A stretch of DNA of 64,000 nt. Origin: UBA1563 sp037440065 (GTDB lineage: Bacteria; Bacteroidota; Ignavibacteria; Ignavibacteriales; Ignavibacteriaceae). Position numbers and translations under genes: made by a program. Shown here one piece after another: positions 52,604 to 61,309 of the stretch; position 1 is the stretch's first letter; the number at the start of each line of letters is the position of its first letter. The notes under the pieces were generated by a model. It searched no databases. It was not told the DNA's origin and saw only the letters and a program-made list of their open reading frames with translations. The stretch spans positions 496,001 through 560,000 of the forward strand of contig JBBIUV010000015.1 in NCBI GenBank assembly GCA_037440065.1. Reading direction: 5' to 3'.

Positions 52604-53665
52604 ATGAAAAAATCACTTAAAATAAATTCTTTACTGTTGCTCATTATGATGCTAACAACAGTTACTATAGATTTGTACGGACAAGATAATATTCTCATCG
52701 CCAACTTAAGAGGGAACTGGAAATTTTCTATCGGTGATGATAAAAACTGGTGTAATATCGATTATGACGATACGGACTGGGATTTAATTCATGTTCCATC
52801 TGAATGGGAAAATGAAGGATATCATGGTTATAACGGTTATGCCTGGTACAGAAAAAGTGTAGAGATTTCTCGTTCGTACAAGTCTTTGAATATTTATTTC
52901 TCAATTGGAAATATTGATGATGTGGACGAAGTTTATTTTAATGGAAAATTAATTGGTGGCAAAGGTAAATTCCCTCCGGTATATGAAACAGCCTACGATC
53001 AATTTAGAGAATATATCATTGCACCATCACTAATTAATTTTGACGGGGAAAATAAAATTGCCGTTAGAGTTTATGATGCAGAACTAGCCGGTGGAATTTT
53101 AAGCGGACCAGTTTCGATTATCGGAAGAGGAAAATTTCTATATCCTGATTATAGTCTTGACGGTAATGATTGGAAATTCCGTACGGGTGATAAGGAAGAA
53201 TATAAAGATAAAAACTATAATGATTCAAAATGGAATTATATTCAAGTCCCCGCATATTGGGATAGCTTTGGTTATAGAGATTATGATGGATACGCCTGGT
53301 ACAGAAAAAAGTTTAATCCCGGAACAAAACTGGAAGGGAAAAAACTTGTGCTCATGCTTGGTCAAATAGATGATATGGATCAAACTTATATCAACGGAGT
53401 TCTCGTTGGGTCTACAGGTAAAATGGAAAACTTCAATCCGGAAATCAACGACTCTGATTACGAACTTTTCAGAGGGTACTTTATTCCTGAAGGATTAATA
53501 AAACCGGGAGAAGAAAATATTATTGCGGTAAGAGTTTATGATGGTTTTAAAGACGGTGGAATTTATCTCGGCGCGATAGGATTCACAACTCAAGAAAAAT
53601 ATACCAAGTTTTGGAAAACAACAAAACGTAAAAAGGAAAGTTTTTGGGATAGATTTTTTAAATGA
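52604..53665 (+). CDS. Secreted protein of two galactose-binding-like jelly-roll domains
   Basis: 353 residues; signal peptide 1-26. Two tandem domains (about 30-175 and 185-340) share the pattern GNWKFSIGDD..WC..DYDD.DWD.I.VPS.WE..GY.GY.GYAWYRK, then an IDD.D..Y.NG.L.G loop and IAVRVYD at the end. This is the beta-galactosidase/GH2-type sugar-binding jelly roll, here without any catalytic domain, so it is probably a surface carbohydrate-binding protein. The second domain is closely similar to the domain inserted in the sialate O-acetylesterase-like enzyme at 27539. The C-terminus is basic (KTTKRKKESFWDRFFK) and lacks a T9SS sorting domain. Confidence 0.82.
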   Translation: MKKSLKINSLLLLIMMLTTVTIDLYGQDNILIANLRGNWKFSIGDDKNWCNIDYDDTDWDLIHVPSEWENEGYHGYNGYAWYRKSVEISRSYKSLNIYFSIGNIDDVDEVYFNGKLIGGKGKFPPVYETAYDQFREYIIAPSLINFDGENKIAVRVYDAELAGGILSGPVSIIGRGKFLYPDYSLDGNDWKFRTGDKEEYKDKNYNDSKWNYIQVPAYWDSFGYRDYDGYAWYRKKFNPGTKLEGKKLVLMLGQIDDMDQTYINGVLVGSTGKMENFNPEINDSDYELFRGYFIPEGLIKPGEENIIAVRVYDGFKDGGIYLGAIGFTTQEKYTKFWKTTKRKKESFWDRFFK

Positions 53666-53734
53666 CCGAGTAACAAATTCTTTATCCAATAATCTTTTGT
53701 TTTGGTATTAGGTGGGACGGTTTTGAGGAAAATA

Positions 53735-53766
53735 AAAAGCCGCAGACAAAACTGCCCACGGCTTTT
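53735..53766. terminator. Bidirectional terminator between convergent genes
   Basis: AAAAGCCG (53735-53742) pairs with CGGCTTTT (53759-53766), with an inner CAG/CTG pair. The T run works for the plus strand, and the complement of AATAAAAA supplies a T-rich tail for the minus strand. Confidence 0.8.
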
Positions 53767-53788
53767 ATCGGAGGTCTGATGAGGAGAG

Positions 53789-56464
53789 CTATTTTAATAT
53801 TACCATTTTTTTTATCTGCACAAAATCTCCGGCTTGCAATCGGTAGAAATAGGTTCCGCTTGCTAAGTTTTTAGCTGAAAATTCTACGGTGTAACTTCCT
53901 GCTTCCTTCTTCTCATTCACTAAAGAAGCAACTTCTTTTCCAAGAACATCAAAAACTTTGAGGTTTACATTTCCACTAATGGGTAATTGATAATTTATTG
54001 TGGTTGAGGGATTAAATGGATTTGGATAATTTTGAGTTAAACTAAATTGAGTTGGCGTTTCGGTTTCAATTTCTACCTCTGCCGAGTACTTATAACTTCC
54101 ATTATTATCAATTTGTTTTAGGCGATAGATGCATTTCCCAACAGCAATATTGTTATCTATAAAACTATAATCTTTAGAGGAGTTACTATTGCCGTTGCCA
54201 TTAACAAAACCAATCTTTTTCCACTCACCAACTTTCAACTGTTTATTGTCAACTCTTCTTTCAATTTCAAAACCGTAATTGTTCAATTCGGTTGCAGTAT
54301 TCCATTTTAATAAAACCTCGCTGCCGTTTACATTTGCTACAAATGAAGTTAATTCAACCGGAAGACTTCCGTTTTGTGTTTCTTGTCCGTAGAGTCCCGT
54401 TCCGGTTCCAACTAAAAGTTCATCATAATAAAGAACATTTATTTGTGTCCCGGTGGGATAAGTATATCCGGTTATCCATGAGGAGGCGGCTTTTTGCATA
54501 TAGTAGATTTGATTATCAACTGCAACGAAGATGGTATCGGCACCGTAGGAACCGGCTCTTCCATATTTTAAGAAACCGGGGGATGAAGTTGGAAAACCGG
54601 TTGTAGTTAATGTTGTCCACTTATTGCTGTCGGTTGTGGCTTTATAATAAGCGATAGGATGGTTTGTGGTTGCATCTGTACCAACAGCGAATATGGTATC
54701 ACCTGAAACGAATAAATCCATAATTGTGGCAGTGATTGGATATCCCACGGCAGTATATGAACCATCAAAATCATTTCTTACTGTCCAGGCGCTTCCGCTC
54801 CATTCTGCGCGATACACACTTCGTGCTCTATCGGAGATTGCAAGTGAAGTGTCATAGTTTACTCCAATATATGCAACAGGATTTGGTCCTTCATTAGAAA
54901 AAACAATATCATACACATCGGCATCGTCGTAGCCTGTTGAAGCACGAAGTAATTGTTGATTCCAGGAAGTTCCCGTATCGGTTGAATAGAAAAAACCACC
55001 TTGAGAAGTTCCATCAATAAAATATCCAGCTGTAACAAGATTTTCGTTTGTCGGACAAACTTCAATAGCTTCAACTCTTGACATCGATGAATAAGCGTAA
55101 GGTGCATTTTCAGCTGTGAAAATTTGTGTCCAGTTCGTTCCGGAATCAGTAGTTTTATATACACGTACATTTCCAACATAGGCGGTATCATCTTTGTCAT
55201 TGTTCATCTCTGCTGAATAGTAAGGTGAACCATCTCCATTTGGGAAGAGTGCACTTGACCAAGTTGGTGAGGTTGTGTAATCGGCAACTTTTCTAATTCC
55301 TGCTTTAGATGCCAGCCAGCCCCAAATTTTATTTGAAGCCATGTCGAAGTCATTCACTTGAACAGCTTCTACACCGTTGTCTATTTCAAAAAGAACTGAA
55401 CCACCATTCTTGGTTGCCCCAATACCCTGATCCGTAGTAACATAAATAATTTGTTCATTATTCGGATCAACAAAAGCAGAGCCGTCATTAGGATGCGTTT
55501 CAAAACTTGAATTACCAAATTCACTCCATGAACCAAAACCGGTGGAAGTGGTAAAAGTTGCATAGCCTTTTGAGAAGCAAACTTTATAAGGAGATACTGC
55601 ACCGGCAAAAGAAAAGTTTGGACCTCCAACTCCGTTCATCGCAGTTGATCCTCCAAGCCAGGTAGCTCCTTCATCTGTTGAATACTGCACGTACTTTACA
55701 GTGTTATTATCTCCACCCATAAATAAACTTCCATCTGGTCCAATGCCAAATGCATCCCAACTGCTTACCGAACCAGAGAAAGCCCCGAGCGAGAGAGAGC
55801 TGAATGAAGTTGTTCCGGTTAAGGCAGTATAAACATCACTTGATCGATACATTGATGGAGTAGCTGTTAATGAAGTAATATAAATTTTGTTGTTGGAGGG
55901 ATTGACTTTAATAACCGGTGTAGAAGGAGTTGCACCAATTGCAATCATTCCGGTTGATGAAGTAACGGTATCTCCTGACGCATTCAATTGTGCGTAGTAA
56001 AAATTATTGTCTTTGATGAAAAAAAGATAATCACCGTAAATAATAAAGTCGGATACGGGAGCTCCCTGAACCAAAGTAACAACACTGCTGGAAGAGATCG
56101 TTTTATATAAATTGTTATTTAGTGAGAAGAAGAGATATCCTGAGGTTTGATGCGCAAAGATTTTTGAGATTCCACTTCCATATCCTGCTGCATCATCAAG
56201 CCCCGGCATAACTGAAAAAGTTCCGAAAGATTCAGATCCCGGGGTTGTGGTTACATCTGAATAAAAAACCGAATTGGCACTTTCTGTTGCAATATAGAGT
56301 CTGCTCGTATTTGCACCGGTTGACATAACCGAAATTCCGTTAATTCTTCCACCATAAACGCTATTTACACTGGGGGCAGATAATTGTCCCAACAGACTGC
56401 AGTTTAATAGCAGCACAAATTTTATTGTTGCAAAGATTCTTAAGTAAGTAAACATCTTTTCCAT
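53789..56464 (-). CDS. Secreted repeat-rich (BNR/propeller-like) protein with T9SS sorting domain
   Basis: 891 residues with a signal peptide (about 1-27). Residues 30-700 are beta-rich, with sialidase/BNR-type turns (SGTNWTQIF, DTGTSWNQQL, STDEGATWLGG), so a multi-bladed propeller is likely; no catalytic residues are identifiable. SLPVELTSFVANVNGSEVLLKWNTATELNNYGFEIERR near 715 is the fibronectin-like linker common in Ignavibacteria exoproteins. The last 85 residues are a T9SS type A sorting domain (QFSLTQNYPNPFNPSTTINYQL ... GTYFYRL). The promoter carries the palindrome shared with the NarL-type regulator gene, so the neighbouring sensor system probably controls it. AAGGAAAG precedes the ATG. 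Confidence 0.88.
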   Translation of the reverse strand: MEKMFTYLRIFATIKFVLLLNCSLLGQLSAPSVNSVYGGRINGISVMSTGANTSRLYIATESANSVFYSDVTTTPGSESFGTFSVMPGLDDAAGYGSGISKIFAHQTSGYLFFSLNNNLYKTISSSSVVTLVQGAPVSDFIIYGDYLFFIKDNNFYYAQLNASGDTVTSSTGMIAIGATPSTPVIKVNPSNNKIYITSLTATPSMYRSSDVYTALTGTTSFSSLSLGAFSGSVSSWDAFGIGPDGSLFMGGDNNTVKYVQYSTDEGATWLGGSTAMNGVGGPNFSFAGAVSPYKVCFSKGYATFTTSTGFGSWSEFGNSSFETHPNDGSAFVDPNNEQIIYVTTDQGIGATKNGGSVLFEIDNGVEAVQVNDFDMASNKIWGWLASKAGIRKVADYTTSPTWSSALFPNGDGSPYYSAEMNNDKDDTAYVGNVRVYKTTDSGTNWTQIFTAENAPYAYSSMSRVEAIEVCPTNENLVTAGYFIDGTSQGGFFYSTDTGTSWNQQLLRASTGYDDADVYDIVFSNEGPNPVAYIGVNYDTSLAISDRARSVYRAEWSGSAWTVRNDFDGSYTAVGYPITATIMDLFVSGDTIFAVGTDATTNHPIAYYKATTDSNKWTTLTTTGFPTSSPGFLKYGRAGSYGADTIFVAVDNQIYYMQKAASSWITGYTYPTGTQINVLYYDELLVGTGTGLYGQETQNGSLPVELTSFVANVNGSEVLLKWNTATELNNYGFEIERRVDNKQLKVGEWKKIGFVNGNGNSNSSKDYSFIDNNIAVGKCIYRLKQIDNNGSYKYSAEVEIETETPTQFSLTQNYPNPFNPSTTINYQLPISGNVNLKVFDVLGKEVASLVNEKKEAGSYTVEFSAKNLASGTYFYRLQAGDFVQIKKMVILK

Positions 56465-56492
56465 TTTCTTTCCTTTTTTGTTTTTTTCATTT

Positions 56493-56568
56493 GAAAACTA
56501 CAATGATCAAAAAAGTTTGCTCTCACACGAAAGTGTGAATCTGTTTTCAAGGTTGAGATAAGTCACAC
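56493..56568 (-). promoter_or_regulatory. Promoter A with ACAC-N4-GTGT palindrome (T9SS protein gene)
   Basis: Reading on the minus strand: half-site copy at 56563-56568, palindrome TCACAC-N4-GTGTGA at 56523-56538, then TAGTTTTC (near TAnnTTTG) at 56493-56500, then the start codon at 56464. The palindrome centre is 30.5 bp from the -7 element, exactly as in promoters B and C. 56493-56570 aligns without gaps to 56853-56930 with 58 of 78 identical bases. Confidence 0.65.
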
Positions 56569-56725
56569 GAAAGGTTAAGAGAGCAATGAAAAGTTTCTAA
56601 CAAAATAATTTCATCCGCAAAAGAAACTAATTTATCATAATACCAGAATTATTAGGGAGTAATGAGTGGCAATATTCTCCGCGATGATCAGGATGATCTA
56701 CAAATCTATGTTTTGTTTGACGGGA

Positions 56726-56809
56726 TTATTTAAAAACTTCTTCAAGCAAAACTAAAAGAATGAGCAAGAGACCAGAGATGATCAATATTTCAATCTGATT
56801 GTGTTTCAT
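56726..56809 (-). CDS. Candidate 27-residue single-pass membrane peptide
   Basis: ATG at 56809 opens an ORF of 27 codons whose product starts MKHNQIEI, continues as one hydrophobic helix (LIISGLLLILLVLL) and ends EEVFK: a compact transmembrane peptide with a charged tail. Promoter B, near-identical in layout to the promoter of the T9SS protein gene, ends 44 bp upstream and points at it. GGA lies eleven bases before the ATG. A five-codon frame (ATG at 56823) ends on this start in an ATGA overlap. The ORF lies in a 488-bp gap without any other gene. Short length makes chance possible; the promoter is the main support. Confidence 0.45.
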   Translation of the reverse strand: MKHNQIEILIISGLLLILLVLLEEVFK

Positions 56810-56852
56810 GATGTAATTTCCATACAATTATTTTTCTATAATATTTGTGTAG

Positions 56853-56927
56853 GAAAACTACAATGAAGAGGAAAAGTAACATTCACACAAAAGTGTGAAT
56901 TTGTTTTTACCGTTGAGATGAATCACA
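56853..56927 (-). promoter_or_regulatory. Promoter B with ACAC-N4-GTGT palindrome (small peptide ORF)
   Basis: Palindrome TTCACAC-N4-GTGTGAA at 56882-56899 (7-bp arms, perfect), TAGTTTTC at 56853-56860, half-site TCACA at 56923-56927, 40 bp from the matching half of the palindrome, as in promoter A. It lies directly behind the stop of the NarL-type gene and reads toward the 27-codon ORF at 56809. Confidence 0.6.
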
Positions 56928-56952
56928 ATTGAGAAGAGATTGGAGATAAAGA

Positions 56953-57585
56953 TTATTTATTGTCTAAGTATTTTAACACCGCTTCTGTTGAAGAACGAAC
57001 TTGTAATTTTTCATAAATATTGCGTAGATGACTGCGAACAGTTTCGATTCCGATAAAAAGAGTTTCAGCAATTTCTTTGTAGCGCTTACCTTTAGCAAGT
57101 TGTTCAAGTATTTCCCATTCGCGTTCAGTTAATGCGGCTTTCACTTCATTTTTTTTTGGAACACTTGCAAATGATTTTACAACCATTCTAGCTATTTCCA
57201 TTGACATTGGCGATCCGCCGTTATGAGCTTCTTTTATGGCGGTGAGCAATTTTTCTTTTGTAGTTCGTTTTAATAAATATCCTATCGCACCGCTGGCTAG
57301 CGCTTCAAAAACCTTTTCACTATCTTCATACATAGTGAGCATAACAATCTGTGATTTCTTGAGGAGCGGCTTTATTTTTTTGATGCATTCAATTCCCGAC
57401 TCATCCGGTAAATTTATATCCATCAAAATAACATCCGGTTGAAGATCGGGTAAAACCTTTACTGCGGTTGCTGTATTCGGACATGTTCCGATACAAATAT
57501 ATTCTTCCGTTGAGTTAAGGAGTAATTCCAAACTCTGAGAAACTTCAAGATTATCTTCTACAATTGCTACGGTAATTTTGTTCAT
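56953..57585 (-). CDS. NarL/FixJ-family response regulator
   Basis: 210 residues from the ATG at 57585 (NKITVAIVEDNLEV); an upstream TTG at 57594 is less likely. Receiver 1-122 with VEDN, phospho-acceptor Asp in DVILMDINLPDESG, MLTMYED and LLKRTTKEKL. C-terminal LuxR-type helix-turn-helix about 145-205: ALTEREWEILEQLAKGKRYKEIAETLFIGIETVRSHLRNIYEKLQV. It lies 73 nt behind the propeller sensor kinase and is its likely partner. A palindromic site of the type found in promoters A and B precedes it (57641-57656), so it probably controls its own synthesis as well as the T9SS gene. Confidence 0.93.
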   Translation of the reverse strand: MNKITVAIVEDNLEVSQSLELLLNSTEEYICIGTCPNTATAVKVLPDLQPDVILMDINLPDESGIECIKKIKPLLKKSQIVMLTMYEDSEKVFEALASGAIGYLLKRTTKEKLLTAIKEAHNGGSPMSMEIARMVVKSFASVPKKNEVKAALTEREWEILEQLAKGKRYKEIAETLFIGIETVRSHLRNIYEKLQVRSSTEAVLKYLDNK

Positions 57586-57610
57586 ATAATTCAATCAATT
57601 AATGGCTTTT

Positions 57611-57656
57611 CAAATGTAATTTGCTGTATGCACAATTTTCTAACACGAAGGTGTGA
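57611..57656 (-). promoter_or_regulatory. Promoter C with ACAC-N4-GTGT palindrome (NarL-type regulator gene)
   Basis: Palindrome at 57641-57656 (core ACAC-GAAG-GTGT, one mismatch in the flanks), then TACATTTG, an exact TAnnTTTG, at 57611-57618 on the minus strand. Centre-to-element distance is 30.5 bp, identical to A and B. It lies in the 73-bp gap between kinase and regulator genes, so the regulator can be transcribed without the kinase. Confidence 0.6.
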
Positions 57657-57658
57657 AA

Positions 57659-60652
57659 TTATTTTAACGGAAGATGAATATTAATTGCTGTTCCTTTTGG
57701 TTCATGTTTTGAAATTGTAAAAGTACCGTTGATATCTTCAATTCTTTTTTTCATGTTGATTAGTCCGTTGCTAAATTGATCGATGGTAGCAAAGTCGATT
57801 CCCTTACCGTTGTCTTGTAAGAGGAAATTAATTCCTACCGGTTCAATCACAATTTTCAATTCAACTCTGTTTGCCCCGGCATGTTTAACTATGTTATTTA
57901 TTGATTCTTTTATTACCAGGAACAGATTGTGCCTTACTTCCGCATGGATAAATATTTCGGGAATTTTATTTGGAATATCAACGCCGAATTCAATTTCTGT
58001 AGAAGATAAATAATCTTCAATAAATTGAACGATATAATAAATCGTTTTTTCTAATGTATCGTTTTTCGGATTAACCGCCCAAACAATTTCATCCATGTTT
58101 GAGGCAACATGTCTGCTTGCTGTTGAGATCGTATTTAAATCATCTTTTAATTGGTCGGGTTTGTTCAGGTTCCTCGTTGCCAGATCACTCATTAAGGAAA
58201 TCTTAGTTAAGCTTGCACCCAGTTCATCATGCATATCTTTTGAAATCCTCATTCGTTCTCTTTCCAGTGCAGCTTCAGCTTCTATTATTTTTACTTTCCT
58301 TTTATATTTTTGTCTAAAGTAAAAGCGGAGATAGAAAGTTATAAATCCGATAATTGCAGCCGCTGCAACAATCTGAAACCATGACGTTTGCCAGAAATAG
58401 GGGAGGATGGTAAAATTAATTACTGCAGCCTGATCACTTTCCGTTCCATCAGGAGTAATGGCAACAACTTTTAACTTATAACTTCCGTGAGGAAGATGTG
58501 TAAAAAATGCCTGACGTCTTGTTCCGGCAAATGCCCAGTGGTTATCGATTCCAGCCAGAATGTATTTAAACTTAAGATTTTTTCCATTGAGATATGAAAT
58601 TCCACCGTAATTTATTTGAATTGATTCCGTGTTGGGGGGAAGTATTTCCAATTTATCTTTTGAGCTCTCTTTATAATTTACAAAGATATCGTCGATGTAA
58701 ACTTTTGGTGTTTCCGTGTTTGTTAAAAACAATTTCGGATCAATAATCACCACACCATCGTTGGAAGGCGCGTAAATTTTACCGGAACGTGAGATACAAC
58801 CTGCATTATCTGCAACGGCATTAAATTCTTCATCAATCATTCCTTCGTTTTTACCGAACAGATCAAACACTAGTTTTTCTCTTTTTCCATTAGCAACATC
58901 GGTTAAGGTTTTTCTTTCGATAGAAAAAATGCCTCTATCCGAAGTAGCCCAAAAGCGTCCTTTCCCATCGTATAAAAGTTTTTTGATCGTGTTTGAATAA
59001 AGTCCGTTTCGTTCATTAAAATTATAAATAGCATCGTTTTTTATTCTACTGATGCCCGAAACGCTTGTTCCCACCCAAATAATTCCTTCCTCATCTTCCA
59101 GAATGGAATTAACAATATTGTTTGCCAACCCGTTTTTATCTGAAAAAGTTTTTAAGACAGTCCCTGAGTTGTTTACTACCGCAATACCTCCGCCGGATGT
59201 TCCAATCCAAAAATTGTTTTGGTGATCCTTGCAGATGCAAGCAATGAATTCGCTCGGAAGCCCTTTTGATTTATCTATAAATTTTGCTTTCCCGTTTTTA
59301 AGTAAGGCAACTCCTGCACCGTTAGTTCCTACCCAAAGAGTTCCATCGTCTGTGAATTTTAATGACCGGAGAAAATTTACTTTTAACAATTCGCGGTCTG
59401 CAGCTACAACAATTTTATCATCAACAATTTTTAGCAAACCTTGCAATAATGTTCCAAAATATATTTCTCCTTTTGCATTTTCAGCCCAAGCGTGTATTGA
59501 CAAATCGCGAAAGTTTGATTTGAGCGGTGTGAGTTTATTTGTTTGTTCATTATACTTTGCAATTCCATTTCCCGTTCCAATCCATATCATTCCATCACGC
59601 GACTGAAAAATTGTACGGGCTTTTTTATGCGGCAATCCTTGTTTCACGGAAACTACTTTAATTTTATTCTGTTTGAGGAAAGAGAGCCCTTCGGTTAGAC
59701 TGCAAATCCACACACCAAATTTGGTTGGTAACACCTGTGAAATATCATCGGAGGTTAAAAGGTTTTTTGTAGTAAGTTGAAAGAAAGTTTTGCCGTTGTA
59801 GATATAAATTCCATAGTTGGCAGTTGAGAACCATAAATTTCCATAATCATCCTCAGCAATATGATTTACAGTTTTTCCACGTAGGGGACGCAAGGCTTCT
59901 TTCTCTTCAAATGAATTTCCGTTGAACGCAACAACTCCTCGATGTGTAGCTGCAAGAATTTCTCCTGTTGACGTTTGAAAAATATGTTCTACGGCAGTGT
60001 TGGTTTGATTCCCTAATCGCTTAAAATTTTTTATTTGGTTCTCTTCGAGAAGATTTATTCCTTCATCATATGTTCCGATCCAGATTCTTTCCTGTTTATC
60101 GATGAGGAGCGAATGGATATCATCGCTGCTTAATCCATTCTTCTTGTTGATTATTTTTAATTTATTTTTTTCTAAAATATTTAATCCACCGCCGAACGTT
60201 CCAATATAAATTTTTCCGCTTCTAGTTTCAGCAAAGTAACTTGGATGGTTTAACGAAAGTCCATTTTCTTCGGATATTCGGTTAAATTTATCATGATCCA
60301 TTTCCAATAATCCGGCACCGCCGTTTGTAAACCAAATTCTTCCTTTTCGGTCTTTATATAAATCGGCGGCGATGTTCGCTTTTATCTGAGGAGTGTTTGC
60401 TGCATTAAATACTTTGAATTCAGAACCGTCAAATCTCGCTAGACCGTTACTTGTCCCGATCCAGTAGAAACCATCATCACCTTTTATCATACCGTAAAGA
60501 GAGTTGGATGGCAATCCATCGTACTTCGTCCAAACTTGAAGAGAATATTCGGAGCGGATGTCTTTTACGGAAAAATCAAATATGAATTGTCCGTATAACG
60601 GGTAACATCCGCAAAAAATCAGTAAAAGAATGTAGACTATTTTATTTATCAT
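57659..60652 (-). CDS. Propeller-Y_Y_Y sensor histidine kinase
   Basis: 997 residues. Signal peptide 1-22. The extracytoplasmic part (about 30-680) consists of two-component-regulator propeller blades with the repeated (W/I)WIGT..G(I/L)... pattern; about fourteen can be counted, enough for two seven-bladed propellers. A Y_Y_Y domain follows (about 690-755; IQINYGGISYLNGKNLKFKYILAGIDNHW), then a membrane helix (about 757-778) and a HisKA_3 domain with the phospho-acceptor in ISKDMHDELGASLTKISLMSD near 806. The HATPase has LFLVIKESINNIVKHAGAN and DNGKGID. Systems of this design usually sense oligosaccharides in Bacteroides (there as one hybrid protein); here the regulator is a separate NarL-type protein. 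Ligand unknown. Confidence 0.92.
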   Translation of the reverse strand: MINKIVYILLLIFCGCYPLYGQFIFDFSVKDIRSEYSLQVWTKYDGLPSNSLYGMIKGDDGFYWIGTSNGLARFDGSEFKVFNAANTPQIKANIAADLYKDRKGRIWFTNGGAGLLEMDHDKFNRISEENGLSLNHPSYFAETRSGKIYIGTFGGGLNILEKNKLKIINKKNGLSSDDIHSLLIDKQERIWIGTYDEGINLLEENQIKNFKRLGNQTNTAVEHIFQTSTGEILAATHRGVVAFNGNSFEEKEALRPLRGKTVNHIAEDDYGNLWFSTANYGIYIYNGKTFFQLTTKNLLTSDDISQVLPTKFGVWICSLTEGLSFLKQNKIKVVSVKQGLPHKKARTIFQSRDGMIWIGTGNGIAKYNEQTNKLTPLKSNFRDLSIHAWAENAKGEIYFGTLLQGLLKIVDDKIVVAADRELLKVNFLRSLKFTDDGTLWVGTNGAGVALLKNGKAKFIDKSKGLPSEFIACICKDHQNNFWIGTSGGGIAVVNNSGTVLKTFSDKNGLANNIVNSILEDEEGIIWVGTSVSGISRIKNDAIYNFNERNGLYSNTIKKLLYDGKGRFWATSDRGIFSIERKTLTDVANGKREKLVFDLFGKNEGMIDEEFNAVADNAGCISRSGKIYAPSNDGVVIIDPKLFLTNTETPKVYIDDIFVNYKESSKDKLEILPPNTESIQINYGGISYLNGKNLKFKYILAGIDNHWAFAGTRRQAFFTHLPHGSYKLKVVAITPDGTESDQAAVINFTILPYFWQTSWFQIVAAAAIIGFITFYLRFYFRQKYKRKVKIIEAEAALERERMRISKDMHDELGASLTKISLMSDLATRNLNKPDQLKDDLNTISTASRHVASNMDEIVWAVNPKNDTLEKTIYYIVQFIEDYLSSTEIEFGVDIPNKIPEIFIHAEVRHNLFLVIKESINNIVKHAGANRVELKIVIEPVGINFLLQDNGKGIDFATIDQFSNGLINMKKRIEDINGTFTISKHEPKGTAINIHLPLK

Positions 60653-60802
60653 CGTGCTTTATAAAAGTTGGTACAAAGTTTATTCTCAACGTTCGTGAGT
60701 AAAATTAAGAAAAATATTCTTTCCAGAGCAAAGAAGATTTCTGAAAAGTGAACCAAAATGATTCTGAAACTGTTTATCTTACGACAAATAAAAAAAGGGA
60801 AT

Positions 60803-61063
60803 ATGAAATTAGAATTGTTTTATGGGATAACTTGCCCGCATTGCAGAGTATTTAAAAGACTTCTGAAAGAAGTGCTTCCGCAATACGGAAACAAATTTGA
60901 AATGAAAGAAACGTTGGTAAGTTCACCGCTGGGTTGGGTGAAAAGTTTTAAACTTGGTATCCACGCAGTACCTGCCCTATTGCTTAACGATGAAATAATA
61001 TTTAGAAGTTTGCCAACAAAAGAAGAACTTATCTTTAAACTAAACGAAAGGATCAAAACATGA
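60803..61063 (+). CDS. Small thioredoxin-like protein with a CPHC motif
   Basis: About 86 residues from the ATG at 60803. KLELFYGITCPHCRVFKRLLKEVL holds the redox motif CPHC at the thioredoxin position, and the cis-proline region IHAVPALLLNDEIIF follows, so the fold is that of a glutaredoxin/thioredoxin with short length. No signal peptide. An upstream ATG at 60758 would add 15 residues; the inner start follows AAAGGGA closely. It overlaps the next gene by 4 nt (ATGA), so the two products probably work together. CPHC is the DsbA-type dipeptide rather than the CGPC of thioredoxin, which suggests a thiol oxidant or isomerase role, but in the cytoplasm this is uncertain. Confidence 0.8.
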   Translation: MKLELFYGITCPHCRVFKRLLKEVLPQYGNKFEMKETLVSSPLGWVKSFKLGIHAVPALLLNDEIIFRSLPTKEELIFKLNERIKT

Positions 61064-61272
61064 ACAAAAAACTTCGCTGCCCGATGGGCGTTCCCGGTGG
61101 AATTATTGCCGTAGTAGTCGGATTAGTCGGAATGGTAATCAGTTTTAAAGAAGCTAATTGGATGTCGTTTGCTTTTGCTGCCGCATTATTTCTTGTTGGC
61201 GGACCAATGGCAAGAGTAACTATGATGGTACATTCTGCACTCGATCAGATTGAAGAATTAAGGAAGAAATAG
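61060..61272 (+). CDS. Small two-helix membrane protein
   Basis: 70 residues with two hydrophobic helices (about 11-29, PGGIIAVVVGLVGMVISF, and about 35-52, SFAFAAALFLVGG) and a charged C-terminus. A conserved-looking CPMG motif lies at residues 7-10. Translation is coupled to the CPHC protein by an ATGA overlap, and a terminator follows 38 nt after the stop. No family recognised. The single cysteine near the membrane could be a substrate for the redox partner; that is a guess. Confidence 0.75.
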   Translation: MNKKLRCPMGVPGGIIAVVVGLVGMVISFKEANWMSFAFAAALFLVGGPMARVTMMVHSALDQIEELRKK

Positions 61273-61309
61273 TAATCAATCAATAGATTGAAATAGAACC
61301 AAATTGAAT

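Noticed and set aside
56493..57656. The spaced palindromes considered as a CRISPR or REP array
   Set aside because: Only three copies at irregular distances, all in gene-flanking DNA and all locked in position to a -7 element, which fits operators better.
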